A stretch of DNA of 13,045 nucleotides from Aquisalimonas sp. (GTDB lineage: Bacteria > Pseudomonadota > Gammaproteobacteria > Nitrococcales > Aquisalimonadaceae), in NCBI GenBank assembly GCA_007127625.1, contig SKYZ01000148.1, positions 1 to 13,045 on the forward strand. Direction: 5' to 3'. Numbering within the stretch: the stretch's first letter is position 1; each line of letters begins with the position of its first letter. The position numbers and the translations under genes were made by a program. Positions 1 through 6,221 of this stretch are shown piece after piece. The notes under the pieces were generated by a model. The model was not told the DNA's origin. It made no database searches and saw only the letters and a program-made list of their open reading frames with translations.

Positions 1-238
1 GCAACGTTTCCGAGTTTGGCTGTTTCGCCAGAGGATTTCGGACGCAAATAGCCCGAACCACGCGCACCAACCGACCGCTGAAAGCGGCGGCTGAGCTTCG
101 CGTGTGTGGCGGGTCTCAGCGGCATGCGTGTCAATGCGCTGGCCGGTTACGTGCGTAAGCACTGGCCGGAGATCCGGCAGCCCGATCCTCTCCCGGGGGC
201 CTGACCGTGCACCCCGGGGGAGTCTGCCTCCCCGCTCA
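1..238. other. No convincing gene; possible intergenic remnant
   Basis: No reading frame here combines a start, a ribosome binding site and recognisable protein. One plus-strand frame stays open over about 40 codons to a TGA at 202-204; its last residues (KHWPEIRQPDPLPGA) look mildly protein-like, but in-frame stops lie at 49 and 79, so at most it is a tail of something decayed. Small hairpins are visible: CCGCT-GAA-AGCGG at 75-87, and CCCGGGG pairing with CCCCGGG around 192-220. The first 60 bases are less GC-rich than the rest of the window. I see nothing that can be named. Confidence 0.4.
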
Positions 239-286
239 GCGTCTAGCAGGCTGCTGAATTCGGAATTTTTGCAGCCTGCTAGACGC
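239..286. repeat. 16-bp perfect inverted repeat with 16-nt loop, overlapping the amine oxidase stop codon
   Basis: The left arm GCGTCTAGCAGGCTGC (239-254) and right arm GCAGCCTGCTAGACGC (271-286) are exact reverse complements, separated by an AT-rich 16-nt loop (255-270). The leftward amine oxidase reads its last codon GTC and its TAG stop from the right arm. The structure could act as a transcription terminator for that gene, but no run of T follows the stem on the minus strand, so it is not a classical intrinsic terminator. The arm sequence (AGCAGGCTGCTGAA) is reminiscent of insertion-sequence ends and of dispersed palindromes, so a mobile or REP/MITE-like origin is possible. That resemblance is from memory and is not demonstrated here. 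Confidence 0.75.
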
Positions 287-2231
287 AGCAACTGGCTTCG
301 TTCTTCCCCGCCGGCAGGTTGATGGCCGGATTACGGTCGAAGAAGCCGGAGGGCATCAGTTTGAAACCGCAGCTGACACAAGGCTGCACGGGGTAGTCCT
401 CCGGGCGCACCGGGTGGTGCAGGCCGAACACGTGCCATAGCACCACGTCGGTGTCCTCGACGGTGCGGTCGGCGGCGGTCCAGGCGGGCAGGCCTTGGCC
501 CGGCGGCGAGTGATTGACGAACTCTCCCACCGGGTAGCGCTCGTCCTTGTGGAAGGGCGTGACCCACAGGTGATTCTGGATGAAGCCCCCGCGCTGTCCG
601 GAGGGCGAATCCGGGTAGGTGAAGGGAGTGACCGTGTCGGTTGGCTGCAGCTTGAATGCAGTGGGCTGACCCACGGCGTTGCGCCGTTTGCGATTGACCA
701 CTTTCCAGTAGCGCATGGTCTCGGCGTTGGCGCGCCGCTGTGCCCGCTGCTCCGAAACCAGGGGCGTCGCCTCCTCGTAGAAGGCGTTGCCACAGAGGTT
801 GTCGGGGCCGGGGGGCACGGCGCTGGTGTTGTACTCCACCACCGTGTTCTCCGGCCCGTCCACCTCCGTGTCCAGCCGCGCGCAGAACAGGTGCTGGTGG
901 ATCTGGCCGGCGACCCCCGGAGCCACCTCGTTGGCGTATTTCGAGGGCTTGCCGGGTTCGCAGGCCACGGTGTTGATGATGCCCGTGGCCTTCATCTCGA
1001 ACTCCACCATGCCGGTCTGGTAGAGGTACCAGTAGGAGGCGTACTCGTAGTTGCCCACGGTGGAGATTGATGAGATCACCAGCCGGCGCAGGCGCCGCAC
1101 CTCGGTGTGGTCGGTGCGGAAGTCCCAGTGCTTCCAGGCAATGCCCGTGTCTTCCTCGTGGATGCAGATGGCGTTCTCGATCTGCATGGGCTCGCCGTCG
1201 ATGCCGTTGACGTACGCGTCCAGGTAGCGAATGGCACCCAGGCAGTCGCAGCCGAGCGTCAGGGAGTTGGCCAGCTTGCCCAGGCCGTATTCGCCGATGT
1301 CGAAGACGTTCTTGCGCCGGTGGCCCGGTTCCGGGCTGCCGTAGGGCACCACCATCTCCGCCAGGGAGGCGCGGTAGAGCACCGAACGGCGCTCGCCGCC
1401 GTCCTCGGTGTAGCCCAGGGTGTGCAGGGTGAGGCCCTCGCGGGCATTGAAGCCGATGCGTACGTCCCAGCCCTGCCAGCGCAGCAGGTTCCCCTCGATG
1501 GTAAAGCTGGGGCCGTCGCTCTGTACCACGTCCAGGGGTTTGATGCCGGCGCGGGTGGTGCCCACCAGGTCGGCCTCGTAGTTGGATTCGCCCCGGGGGA
1601 CCGGCACGGGCTCGCGGTCCGCGTAGTGGTCGTCCACCCGGATCACCTCCATGGTGTCGATGTCCACCACGGCATTCACGCCCTCGATGGGGTGAGCGTA
1701 GAAGTTGTCCCGCGGGTGATTGCGCACCCAGGCAAAGGTATGGGAGAGCCGGCGCCCCTCCTCGCCGGGGATGTCGAAATTGCCCGCCGACCAGGGATCC
1801 ACGCACACCAGCGACATGTCCTCGATGCCCCGGCGCCGGCAGGCCTCCACGAACGCGGGGTCGGCCTTGACCGCATCCTCCACGTTCATGAACTCCTCCA
1901 GCATGATCATCGGGCGGGCCTCGGGGAGATGCTCCTGCGACAGAATGCGGTGCTCGGTGAGGGAGAGAATCCCCAGGGTCACGCCGATGCTGCCGGGGCG
2001 GGACACCACGAACCGCACCTGGCGGTCCACCGGCTGGCCCGGTTGCCAGCCGTGCACGGTGGCCTTGTCCGGCTCTTCCAGCACCAGGCGTTCGAAGCGC
2101 AGTTCGTCGGGCCCCAGCGTCTCCCGCAATAACGCGGCGGCGGCGCGCATTTCTTCCGGGCCCAACGGGTCCAGGGGGTGAAAGGTATTGGTGGCGGTGA
2201 CTTCCGCCGTGGGATCGTTGGCAATGGCCAT
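279..2231 (-). CDS. Primary amine oxidase, copper/topaquinone type (tyramine oxidase-like)
   Basis: This enzyme oxidises primary amines to aldehyde, ammonia and hydrogen peroxide, using Cu(II) and a topaquinone made from one of its own tyrosines. At 650 aa it has the normal length for bacterial family members of the Arthrobacter globiformis type. Visible catalytic elements are the cofactor motif TVGNYEY with precursor Tyr395, the catalytic base Asp311 in VFDIGEY, the copper ligands His445 and His447 in IHQHLF, and a third ligand in the His605-His606 pair of FGLHHPVRPEDYP. The N-terminal 200 residues match the two small N2/N3 domains in layout. No signal peptide is seen, so a cytoplasmic enzyme is likely. 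The ATG at 2231 is preceded by GGAG about 10 nt upstream. The C-terminus (NEASCCV) ends inside the inverted repeat at 239-286. Substrate (tyramine, phenylethylamine or other) cannot be read from sequence. Confidence 0.95.
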   Translation of the reverse strand: MAIANDPTAEVTATNTFHPLDPLGPEEMRAAAALLRETLGPDELRFERLVLEEPDKATVHGWQPGQPVDRQVRFVVSRPGSIGVTLGILSLTEHRILSQEHLPEARPMIMLEEFMNVEDAVKADPAFVEACRRRGIEDMSLVCVDPWSAGNFDIPGEEGRRLSHTFAWVRNHPRDNFYAHPIEGVNAVVDIDTMEVIRVDDHYADREPVPVPRGESNYEADLVGTTRAGIKPLDVVQSDGPSFTIEGNLLRWQGWDVRIGFNAREGLTLHTLGYTEDGGERRSVLYRASLAEMVVPYGSPEPGHRRKNVFDIGEYGLGKLANSLTLGCDCLGAIRYLDAYVNGIDGEPMQIENAICIHEEDTGIAWKHWDFRTDHTEVRRLRRLVISSISTVGNYEYASYWYLYQTGMVEFEMKATGIINTVACEPGKPSKYANEVAPGVAGQIHQHLFCARLDTEVDGPENTVVEYNTSAVPPGPDNLCGNAFYEEATPLVSEQRAQRRANAETMRYWKVVNRKRRNAVGQPTAFKLQPTDTVTPFTYPDSPSGQRGGFIQNHLWVTPFHKDERYPVGEFVNHSPPGQGLPAWTAADRTVEDTDVVLWHVFGLHHPVRPEDYPVQPCVSCGFKLMPSGFFDRNPAINLPAGKNEASCCV

Positions 2232-2347
2232 GGTTCAGTACTCCGGCATGCGGCACCCGGCCGCGTGGTTGGCGTCGGTTCAGCGTTTCCTGCATGCAAG
2301 TATCGTTGAAAATTGACGCCTTTCCGCAGTTCTGCGAGATCTTTGCC

Positions 2348-2551
2348 CTAGCCGCGAATTACTCCGCCCGATTGCTGATACCGCCTGGCCTCGTTGAGCA
2401 GGCGCTGCTCGAGGGTTTCGAGATCCTCCTGCCGTCCTTCGGTGCTGTTGCGCCGCTCTAGCTCGTCATCGATGCGCCGAAGCAGCTGGCGCAGCGAATG
2501 ATCCGGCCATGCGTTACGATCATTGAAAGCCGGGCTGGAATGGCTGGGCAT
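2348..2551 (-). CDS. Small hypothetical protein, 67 aa, charged and helical
   Basis: I do not recognise this family. The start chosen is the ATG at 2549-2551 (MPSHSS...), because TTGGAGGATTGC places a GGAGG just upstream; the ATG four codons earlier at 2563 overlaps that Shine-Dalgarno sequence and is less likely. The protein has a short polar N-terminus and then a charged, probably helical stretch (LRQLLRRIDDELERR, followed by LETLEQRLLNEARRYQ), ending GGVIRG. There is no signal peptide or membrane segment. It lies 116 bp upstream of the amine oxidase on the same strand, so co-transcription is possible but not shown. The next gene upstream is divergent. Confidence 0.6.
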   Translation of the reverse strand: MPSHSSPAFNDRNAWPDHSLRQLLRRIDDELERRNSTEGRQEDLETLEQRLLNEARRYQQSGGVIRG

Positions 2552-2563
2552 GCAATCCTCCAA

Positions 2564-2786
2564 TGGTCAGTGGTTCAGGCGCCCGTTACGGTGTCCACGG
2601 ATGCGTGCCTGAATGTGGGCACCCTGTCCGGTACTTTCAAGGTGTGGGGCGCTGTCCCGCAATCCCTGCCTGTGGGACGCGCAAACCCTGTTTGGGACCG
2701 CCCGTTCCCCATAAGGGTTCCGGATGGCACGATCGGGCAGTCAGTATCAGTGTTATTTGCCTGGTTGACGAGAGGGGGAATTTCCC
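2564..2786. promoter_or_regulatory. Divergent intergenic region with GTCCC/GGGAC boxes at 20-bp spacing
   Basis: This gap separates the leftward 67-aa gene from the rightward MBL hydrolase and must hold promoters for at least one of them. GTCCC at 2654-2658 is followed by GGGAC at 2674-2678 and GGGAC at 2694-2698, each exactly 20 bp apart and so on the same face of the helix. The two GGGAC copies sit in a longer imperfect direct repeat (CCCTG...TGGGAC). A regulator-binding array is an inference; no regulator can be named. No clear -35/-10 pair was identified. Confidence 0.35.
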
Positions 2787-3749
2787 ATGGCGATACAGGA
2801 CATCACCGATTACCCGTCCGGGGTCACTGCGATCGATGCGCATTTTGCCGGACGGCCGGGGCAGGTGGCCAGTCATCTGCTCGTCGACAGTGGCGAGGCG
2901 GCGCTGGTGGATGTCGGCAGCAACTTCTCCGTGCCCCACCTTCTGCAGGGGTTGGAGGCCAAGGGTGTGATGCGGGAGGCGGTGCGCTACCTGTGTGTTA
3001 CCCACGTGCATCTCGACCACGCCGGGGGGGCCGGCGAGCTCATGCGTCACCTGCCGAGCGCCAACCTGGTGGTCCACCCGCGCAGCGCCCGCCACATGAT
3101 CGACCCCACGGCCTTGTTCGAGGGGGCGAGGAGCGTGTTCGGGGATGAGGTCATGGCCACCCACTACGGTGAGCCCGTGCCGGTGCCGGAGGAGCGCGTG
3201 CACATCGTCAACGACGGTGACCGGCTGCCGCTGGGCCGGCGGAGTCTCCGGTTCCTGGATACCCCGGGCCACGCCAACCACCATTATTCCATGGTGGATG
3301 AAACCAACGCCCTGGTGTTCGCCGGTGATACCTTCGGCGTTGCCTACCGCTCGCTGATCAATGCGCGGGGGGCGTTTGTCTTTCCCTCCACGGCCCCGGT
3401 GCACTTCGATCCGGAAGAGGCACACCGGTCCGTGGACCGGCTCCGGCATCTCAAGCCTGAGGCCATCTACGTGGCTCACTACGGTGAAGTCACCGAGATC
3501 GACCGTCTCGCGGATGATCTTCACCGCGGCCTGGACGCCCACGTGGCCATTGCCGAGCGCCACGCCGATGCCGGTGACGGACAGGTCCGCGCCATTGCCG
3601 CGGACCTGCAGGAGTGGCTGCAGGAGGCTCTGCGGGCGCACGGCGTGGAACTCTCGGACGCGCAGTTCCGGGAGACCCTGGGGCTGGACCTGGAGCTCAA
3701 CGCCCAGGGGCTGGCCGTGTGGCTGATGCGGCGCGGGGCGGGGCGGTGA
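2787..3749 (+). CDS. MBL-fold metallohydrolase
   Basis: A 320-aa member of the metallo-beta-lactamase superfamily with the full set of metal ligands: THVHLDH (His73, His75, Asp77, His78), His162 in DTPGHANHH, Asp181 in FAGDT and His231 in VAHYGE. A dinuclear metal site and a hydrolytic role are therefore expected. The layout (short N-terminal strands, HxHxDH near residue 75, GDT, then a helical C-terminal extension of about 80 residues) resembles uncharacterised ST1585-like MBL proteins; glyoxalase II or lactonase activity cannot be decided. No signal peptide is present. A GAGAGGGGG sequence lies about 9 nt before the ATG. The gene is divergent from the 67-aa gene and 71 bp upstream of a broken small gene on the same strand. 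Confidence 0.9.
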   Translation: MAIQDITDYPSGVTAIDAHFAGRPGQVASHLLVDSGEAALVDVGSNFSVPHLLQGLEAKGVMREAVRYLCVTHVHLDHAGGAGELMRHLPSANLVVHPRSARHMIDPTALFEGARSVFGDEVMATHYGEPVPVPEERVHIVNDGDRLPLGRRSLRFLDTPGHANHHYSMVDETNALVFAGDTFGVAYRSLINARGAFVFPSTAPVHFDPEEAHRSVDRLRHLKPEAIYVAHYGEVTEIDRLADDLHRGLDAHVAIAERHADAGDGQVRAIAADLQEWLQEALRAHGVELSDAQFRETLGLDLELNAQGLAVWLMRRGAGR

Positions 3750-3778
3750 TCGCCGGCAAGCCGCCGGTCGCGGATCAC
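3746..3778 (+). terminator. Possible stem-loop after the MBL hydrolase
   Basis: GTGATC (3746-3751) pairs with GATCAC (3773-3778), and an inner CCGGC/GCCGG pair can form within it. The stem starts on the stop codon of the MBL gene. Only a short GTTT follows, so this is a weak candidate for an intrinsic terminator and could equally be a processing or pause structure. Confidence 0.3.
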
Positions 3779-3820
3779 GTTTAGCTTGTGCCACTCGATC
3801 AGGTCAACGGAGGTGGGGCC

Positions 3821-4035
3821 ATGTACTGCGAAACCCACGGGCGCGAGTCCGCCGACCATCTGCCGCATGCCCGCTGGGCGCTGGAGCACGCCCTGGCACG
3901 GGCCGGCAGTGCCCTGGATGCATTGAAGAGCTGCGCCAGGAAGTGATCCGGACCGACGATTTTGCCCCCGAGTACCTGCGCAACCCGTCCGGCGGTCAGC
4001 AGCGACGGCCGGATTCGGCGTTGCGCGCGGTTTGA
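3821..4035 (+). pseudogene. Small gene broken by a single frameshift (about 71 aa if restored)
   Basis: An ATG at 3821, 7 nt after a GGAGG, opens a frame (MYCETHGRESADHL..., ending ...CARK) that stops after 41 codons at 3944-3946. From about 3916 the neighbouring frame continues with clearly protein-like sequence (IEELRQEVIRTDDFAPEYL) to a TGA at 4033-4035, but has no start of its own. Joining the two near 3914-3916 by restoring one missing base gives a continuous charged helical protein. The best reading is a one-base deletion in a small gene. A sequencing error or a programmed shift is not excluded, though no obvious slippery heptamer is seen at the junction. The family is not recognised. 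The gene lies on the same strand as the MBL hydrolase and is convergent with the phasin-like gene. Confidence 0.55.
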
Positions 4036-4060
4036 CGAGCTCCAGGGCCTGTTCGGACGG

Positions 4061-4564
4061 TCAACTGTCAGGACGTGCCTCGGCCTGCTTGCCCTTCTGT
4101 GATGCCGTGGCGTTCCGGGCGGGTGTTGCCGACCGTTCGGCATCGCCCGCCTGCTCACCGGTGTCGGTACCTGCGGGCGTGCTGATCTCCGTGGAGCCGG
4201 CGTTGGCCATGGAGATCGTGCAGGCGTTCATCCGCTCGGTGATATGGAGCAAGCGCTGGTTGCTCTTGCGGGTTGCCTGCATGACATGCTCGAACACCTT
4301 GGGTTGTGCGTTCACGAGGCCGGTGAAGCTGTTGTCCCGGCTCGCCTCATTGAGAGCGTGGGAGATCTGGCTCATGGCATCGATCATGTCGTGAATCTGC
4401 TTGAGCGATTCCTGATTGACGGTCTCCTGAAGTTCCTGAGCGGCATGCTGGAACCGCTGCAGTCGTTCTCCCGACTCCTCCATGGCGGAGCGCCAGCTGT
4501 TGTTCCAGAGTTCTGCCGGGGAGTTGGAGCTGGCGAATGACTCGCTGCGGTCGAGGTCGTTCAT
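4061..4564 (-). CDS. Phasin-like protein
   Basis: A 167-aa soluble protein made of a helical, amphipathic core (about residues 18-120, with segments such as WRSAMEESGERLQRFQHAAQ) and a low-complexity tail from about 121 rich in Ala, Thr, Gly, Glu and Lys. This build, with a short polar start, a coiled helical body without Cys-rich or catalytic motifs and an Ala/Lys-type tail, is that of phasins, which coat polyhydroxyalkanoate granules. The assignment rests on overall form and a few family-like stretches, not on a diagnostic motif; another small coiled-coil protein remains possible. AGGAG lies about 8 nt upstream of the ATG. No PHA synthase or depolymerase is in the window. The gene is divergent from the PAS/GGDEF operon. 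Confidence 0.5.
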   Translation of the reverse strand: MNDLDRSESFASSNSPAELWNNSWRSAMEESGERLQRFQHAAQELQETVNQESLKQIHDMIDAMSQISHALNEASRDNSFTGLVNAQPKVFEHVMQATRKSNQRLLHITERMNACTISMANAGSTEISTPAGTDTGEQAGDAERSATPARNATASQKGKQAEARPDS

Positions 4565-4839
4565 TGCTTGATCTCCTTCTGTGTGTTCCTGGTCTGAGCG
4601 TGATCGGGTCGATTGACCGGGGCCGCGCCGAATGACGACGGTTCGAACACCGTAGGGGGTACTCGCTCTGTGCCGATACAGGGTGATGTGCTAGGCCTTT
4701 GCAGGTTTACCCGTACAGGGGTGGGGGAATACCTCAGGCCGGATTGCGGCCGGACCGACTGTTCGGCTGCTGGCAGGACGCTTACTCTCCGCAGACTCGA
4801 ATGAAGCGAACGAGCCAATCCACAGCGGAGTGCAAGCCA
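4565..4839. promoter_or_regulatory. Divergent intergenic region upstream of the PAS/GGDEF/kinase operon
   Basis: This 275-bp gap lies between the leftward phasin-like gene and the rightward signalling operon. It contains TTTACCCGTAC at 4706-4716, also found inverted in the promoter region of the FixJ-type regulators, and further TACC-type boxes: TACCCCC on the minus strand near 4652-4658, and TACCTCA at 4730-4736. Such heptamers loosely fit TACYYMT-like sites bound by NarL/FixJ-type HTH proteins. No convincing sigma-70 pair was found. Confidence 0.4.
4706..4716 (+). promoter_or_regulatory. Shared motif TTTACCCGTAC, copy 1
   Basis: An 11-bp word located 124 bp before the start of the stand-alone PAS gene. 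The same word, inverted, lies at 8967-8977 between the two FixJ-type regulators. Co-occurrence at the two control regions of one signalling cluster suggests an operator for one of the local LuxR-type HTH proteins. This is inference from sequence identity only. Confidence 0.4.
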
Positions 4840-5277
4840 ATGACCAGAACAGACATGGTGCCCCCGCGGGTGCTGGTGGATCGGGACCTGCGTCTGGTGG
4901 CCGTCAACCGCGCTGTTGCCCGTTTGACCGGTGTGCCGAAGGACGCCCTGGTGGGTTCGCGTCTCGACGAGTGGATCAACCTGGCGCCAGCACTGCGCGA
5001 GCGCCTGCGGGAGGGGCTTCGGCGGCCGGTGGCCATCTGGTCTGAAACGATCCCCCTCGCCATGACACGGGAAGGCACCGGCAAGGCCGTGGTCCGGCTG
5101 AAGCCGTTACGCGTCGGCGGTGGGCATCTGCTGATTTCCCTGATCGCCGTGCATCTGTTTGGCAAGGTGCATCGTCGGGCCCCTGAGCGGCATCTAAGCG
5201 TCATGCCGCGGCGCGCTCGGGACATTGAACCGAAGGAGGGTGCTCGTGATCGAGAGGCGACTGCCGACCTGCGATGA
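4840..5277 (+). CDS. Stand-alone PAS-domain protein
   Basis: A 145-aa protein whose residues about 11-105 form a PAS-like fold: VLVDRDLRLVAVNRAVARLT followed by GVPKDALVGSRLDEW is the usual PAS opening, and later strands (AVVRLKPLRVGGGHLLISLI) close it. There is no output domain, signal peptide or membrane segment. The ATG at 4840 is preceded by GGAG with 9-nt spacing; upstream in-frame ATGs at 4699 and 4801 lack a ribosome binding site. The C-terminus is basic and its last 32 nt overlap the next gene in another frame, so translation of the two is likely coupled. It may relay or modulate the signal of the downstream cyclase and kinase. An alternative is a decayed N-terminal module once fused to the cyclase. 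Confidence 0.65.
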   Translation: MTRTDMVPPRVLVDRDLRLVAVNRAVARLTGVPKDALVGSRLDEWINLAPALRERLREGLRRPVAIWSETIPLAMTREGTGKAVVRLKPLRVGGGHLLISLIAVHLFGKVHRRAPERHLSVMPRRARDIEPKEGARDREATADLR

Positions 5278-6202
5278 TGCGACCGGGATGAATGCCCTTG
5301 AATCGCTGGGCCACGGCGTGGTCGTCACGGATACGGAACAACGGGTGCTCTACATGAACCCCGCGGCCACGACACTGACAGGCCGTCGACGGGAGGATGC
5401 GGTGGGGTTGCCGCTGTCCGCTGTTATGTCCTGCGTCGATCCTGCTGATCGCCAGCCGGCGCCGATCCCGCCTGGCGGAAGTGATCAAGGGGCAGGCACC
5501 TTCGGAAGTCGGCTGCTGCTGCGCGCCGACGGCAGTGAAGTGGCAATCAGTGAGACCACCACCGTGATGCATGACTCCGGCGGCGAGCCTTCCGGCTATG
5601 TGGTCTGCCTTCAGGATGCGCGCCAATTGCGGGATCTCGCCTACCAGGCCACGCATGACCCCCTGACGGGTCTGGTGAACCGCCGTGAGTTCGAGCGCCG
5701 CCTGGCGGCAGTGGTGGCGGAAGGCCAGGGCAGGGAGGTCGGTCACGCGCTGTGCTTCGTTGATCTGGACGGTTTCAAGAGCATCAATGACCATGCCGGG
5801 CATGCGGCCGGCGATGCGGTGCTGGGGCGGCTGGCGCAAAGCATGCGTCTGGTGCTGCGTGACGGTGACACCATCGGGCGTCTGGGTGGTGACGAGTTCG
5901 GCATCATCCTCAGGAACTGCCCGGTGGACATGGCCGTGCAACTCGCCGACGGGCTTCGTGGCCTCGTCGAGCGGGTCAGGCTCCGCTGGGCGGGACAGAC
6001 CCTGATGGTCCGGACAAGCATCGGGCTTGTTGCCATCGACGGTCGCACCATTGATGGTGGCGATGCCTTCCGCAAGGCGGATCTCGCCTGCTATCTTGCC
6101 AAGACCAGTGGGCGCAATGCCGTCCACGTCTACGCCGGGGAAACGTGGGACCATGTTCGGGCCAATCGACGGCGACGGGATCCGCCGGACGCCGCAGAGT
6201 AA
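5246..6202 (+). CDS. Diguanylate cyclase, PAS-GGDEF
   Basis: A 318-aa protein that should condense two GTP into cyclic di-GMP. Residues about 15-125 are a PAS domain (LGHGVVVTDTEQRVLYMNPA). A GGDEF domain follows from DPLTGLVNRREF at 138-149, through FVDLDGFKSIND, to the active-site RLGGDEFG with GGDEF at 214-218. The I-site RxxD is present as RDGD at 205-208, five residues before GGDEF, so product inhibition is expected. No EAL domain or membrane segment is present, so the protein is cytosolic. The GTG at 5246 is chosen because AAGGAGG lies 6 nt upstream; a longer frame starting with TTG at 5225 would contain that site, and an ATG at 5288 is a weaker option. It overlaps the upstream PAS gene by 32 nt and is followed by the kinase after 19 nt. 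Confidence 0.9.
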   Translation: MIERRLPTCDDATGMNALESLGHGVVVTDTEQRVLYMNPAATTLTGRRREDAVGLPLSAVMSCVDPADRQPAPIPPGGSDQGAGTFGSRLLLRADGSEVAISETTTVMHDSGGEPSGYVVCLQDARQLRDLAYQATHDPLTGLVNRREFERRLAAVVAEGQGREVGHALCFVDLDGFKSINDHAGHAAGDAVLGRLAQSMRLVLRDGDTIGRLGGDEFGIILRNCPVDMAVQLADGLRGLVERVRLRWAGQTLMVRTSIGLVAIDGRTIDGGDAFRKADLACYLAKTSGRNAVHVYAGETWDHVRANRRRRDPPDAAE

Positions 6203-6221
6203 TGGTCGCGGGGAGGCGGCG

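Noticed and set aside
1..240. tRNA or transposase remnant at the left edge
   Set aside because: No cloverleaf could be formed and no transposase motif was seen; the only open stretch is short and interrupted by stops.
1107..2132. Long plus-strand open frame opposite the amine oxidase
   Set aside because: Val/His/Ala/Gly-biased composition without motifs; antisense shadow of the oxidase.
331..2295. Long open frame of about 654 codons on the minus strand, offset from the amine oxidase
   Set aside because: It is Arg/Pro/Gly/His-rich, the typical shadow frame of a high-GC gene, and overlaps a confidently identified enzyme.
2725..2739. Sigma-54-like TGGCACG-N4-GGCAG before the MBL gene
   Set aside because: The GG and GC elements are one base too close and the -12 TTGC is absent, so it is not a valid -24/-12 promoter.
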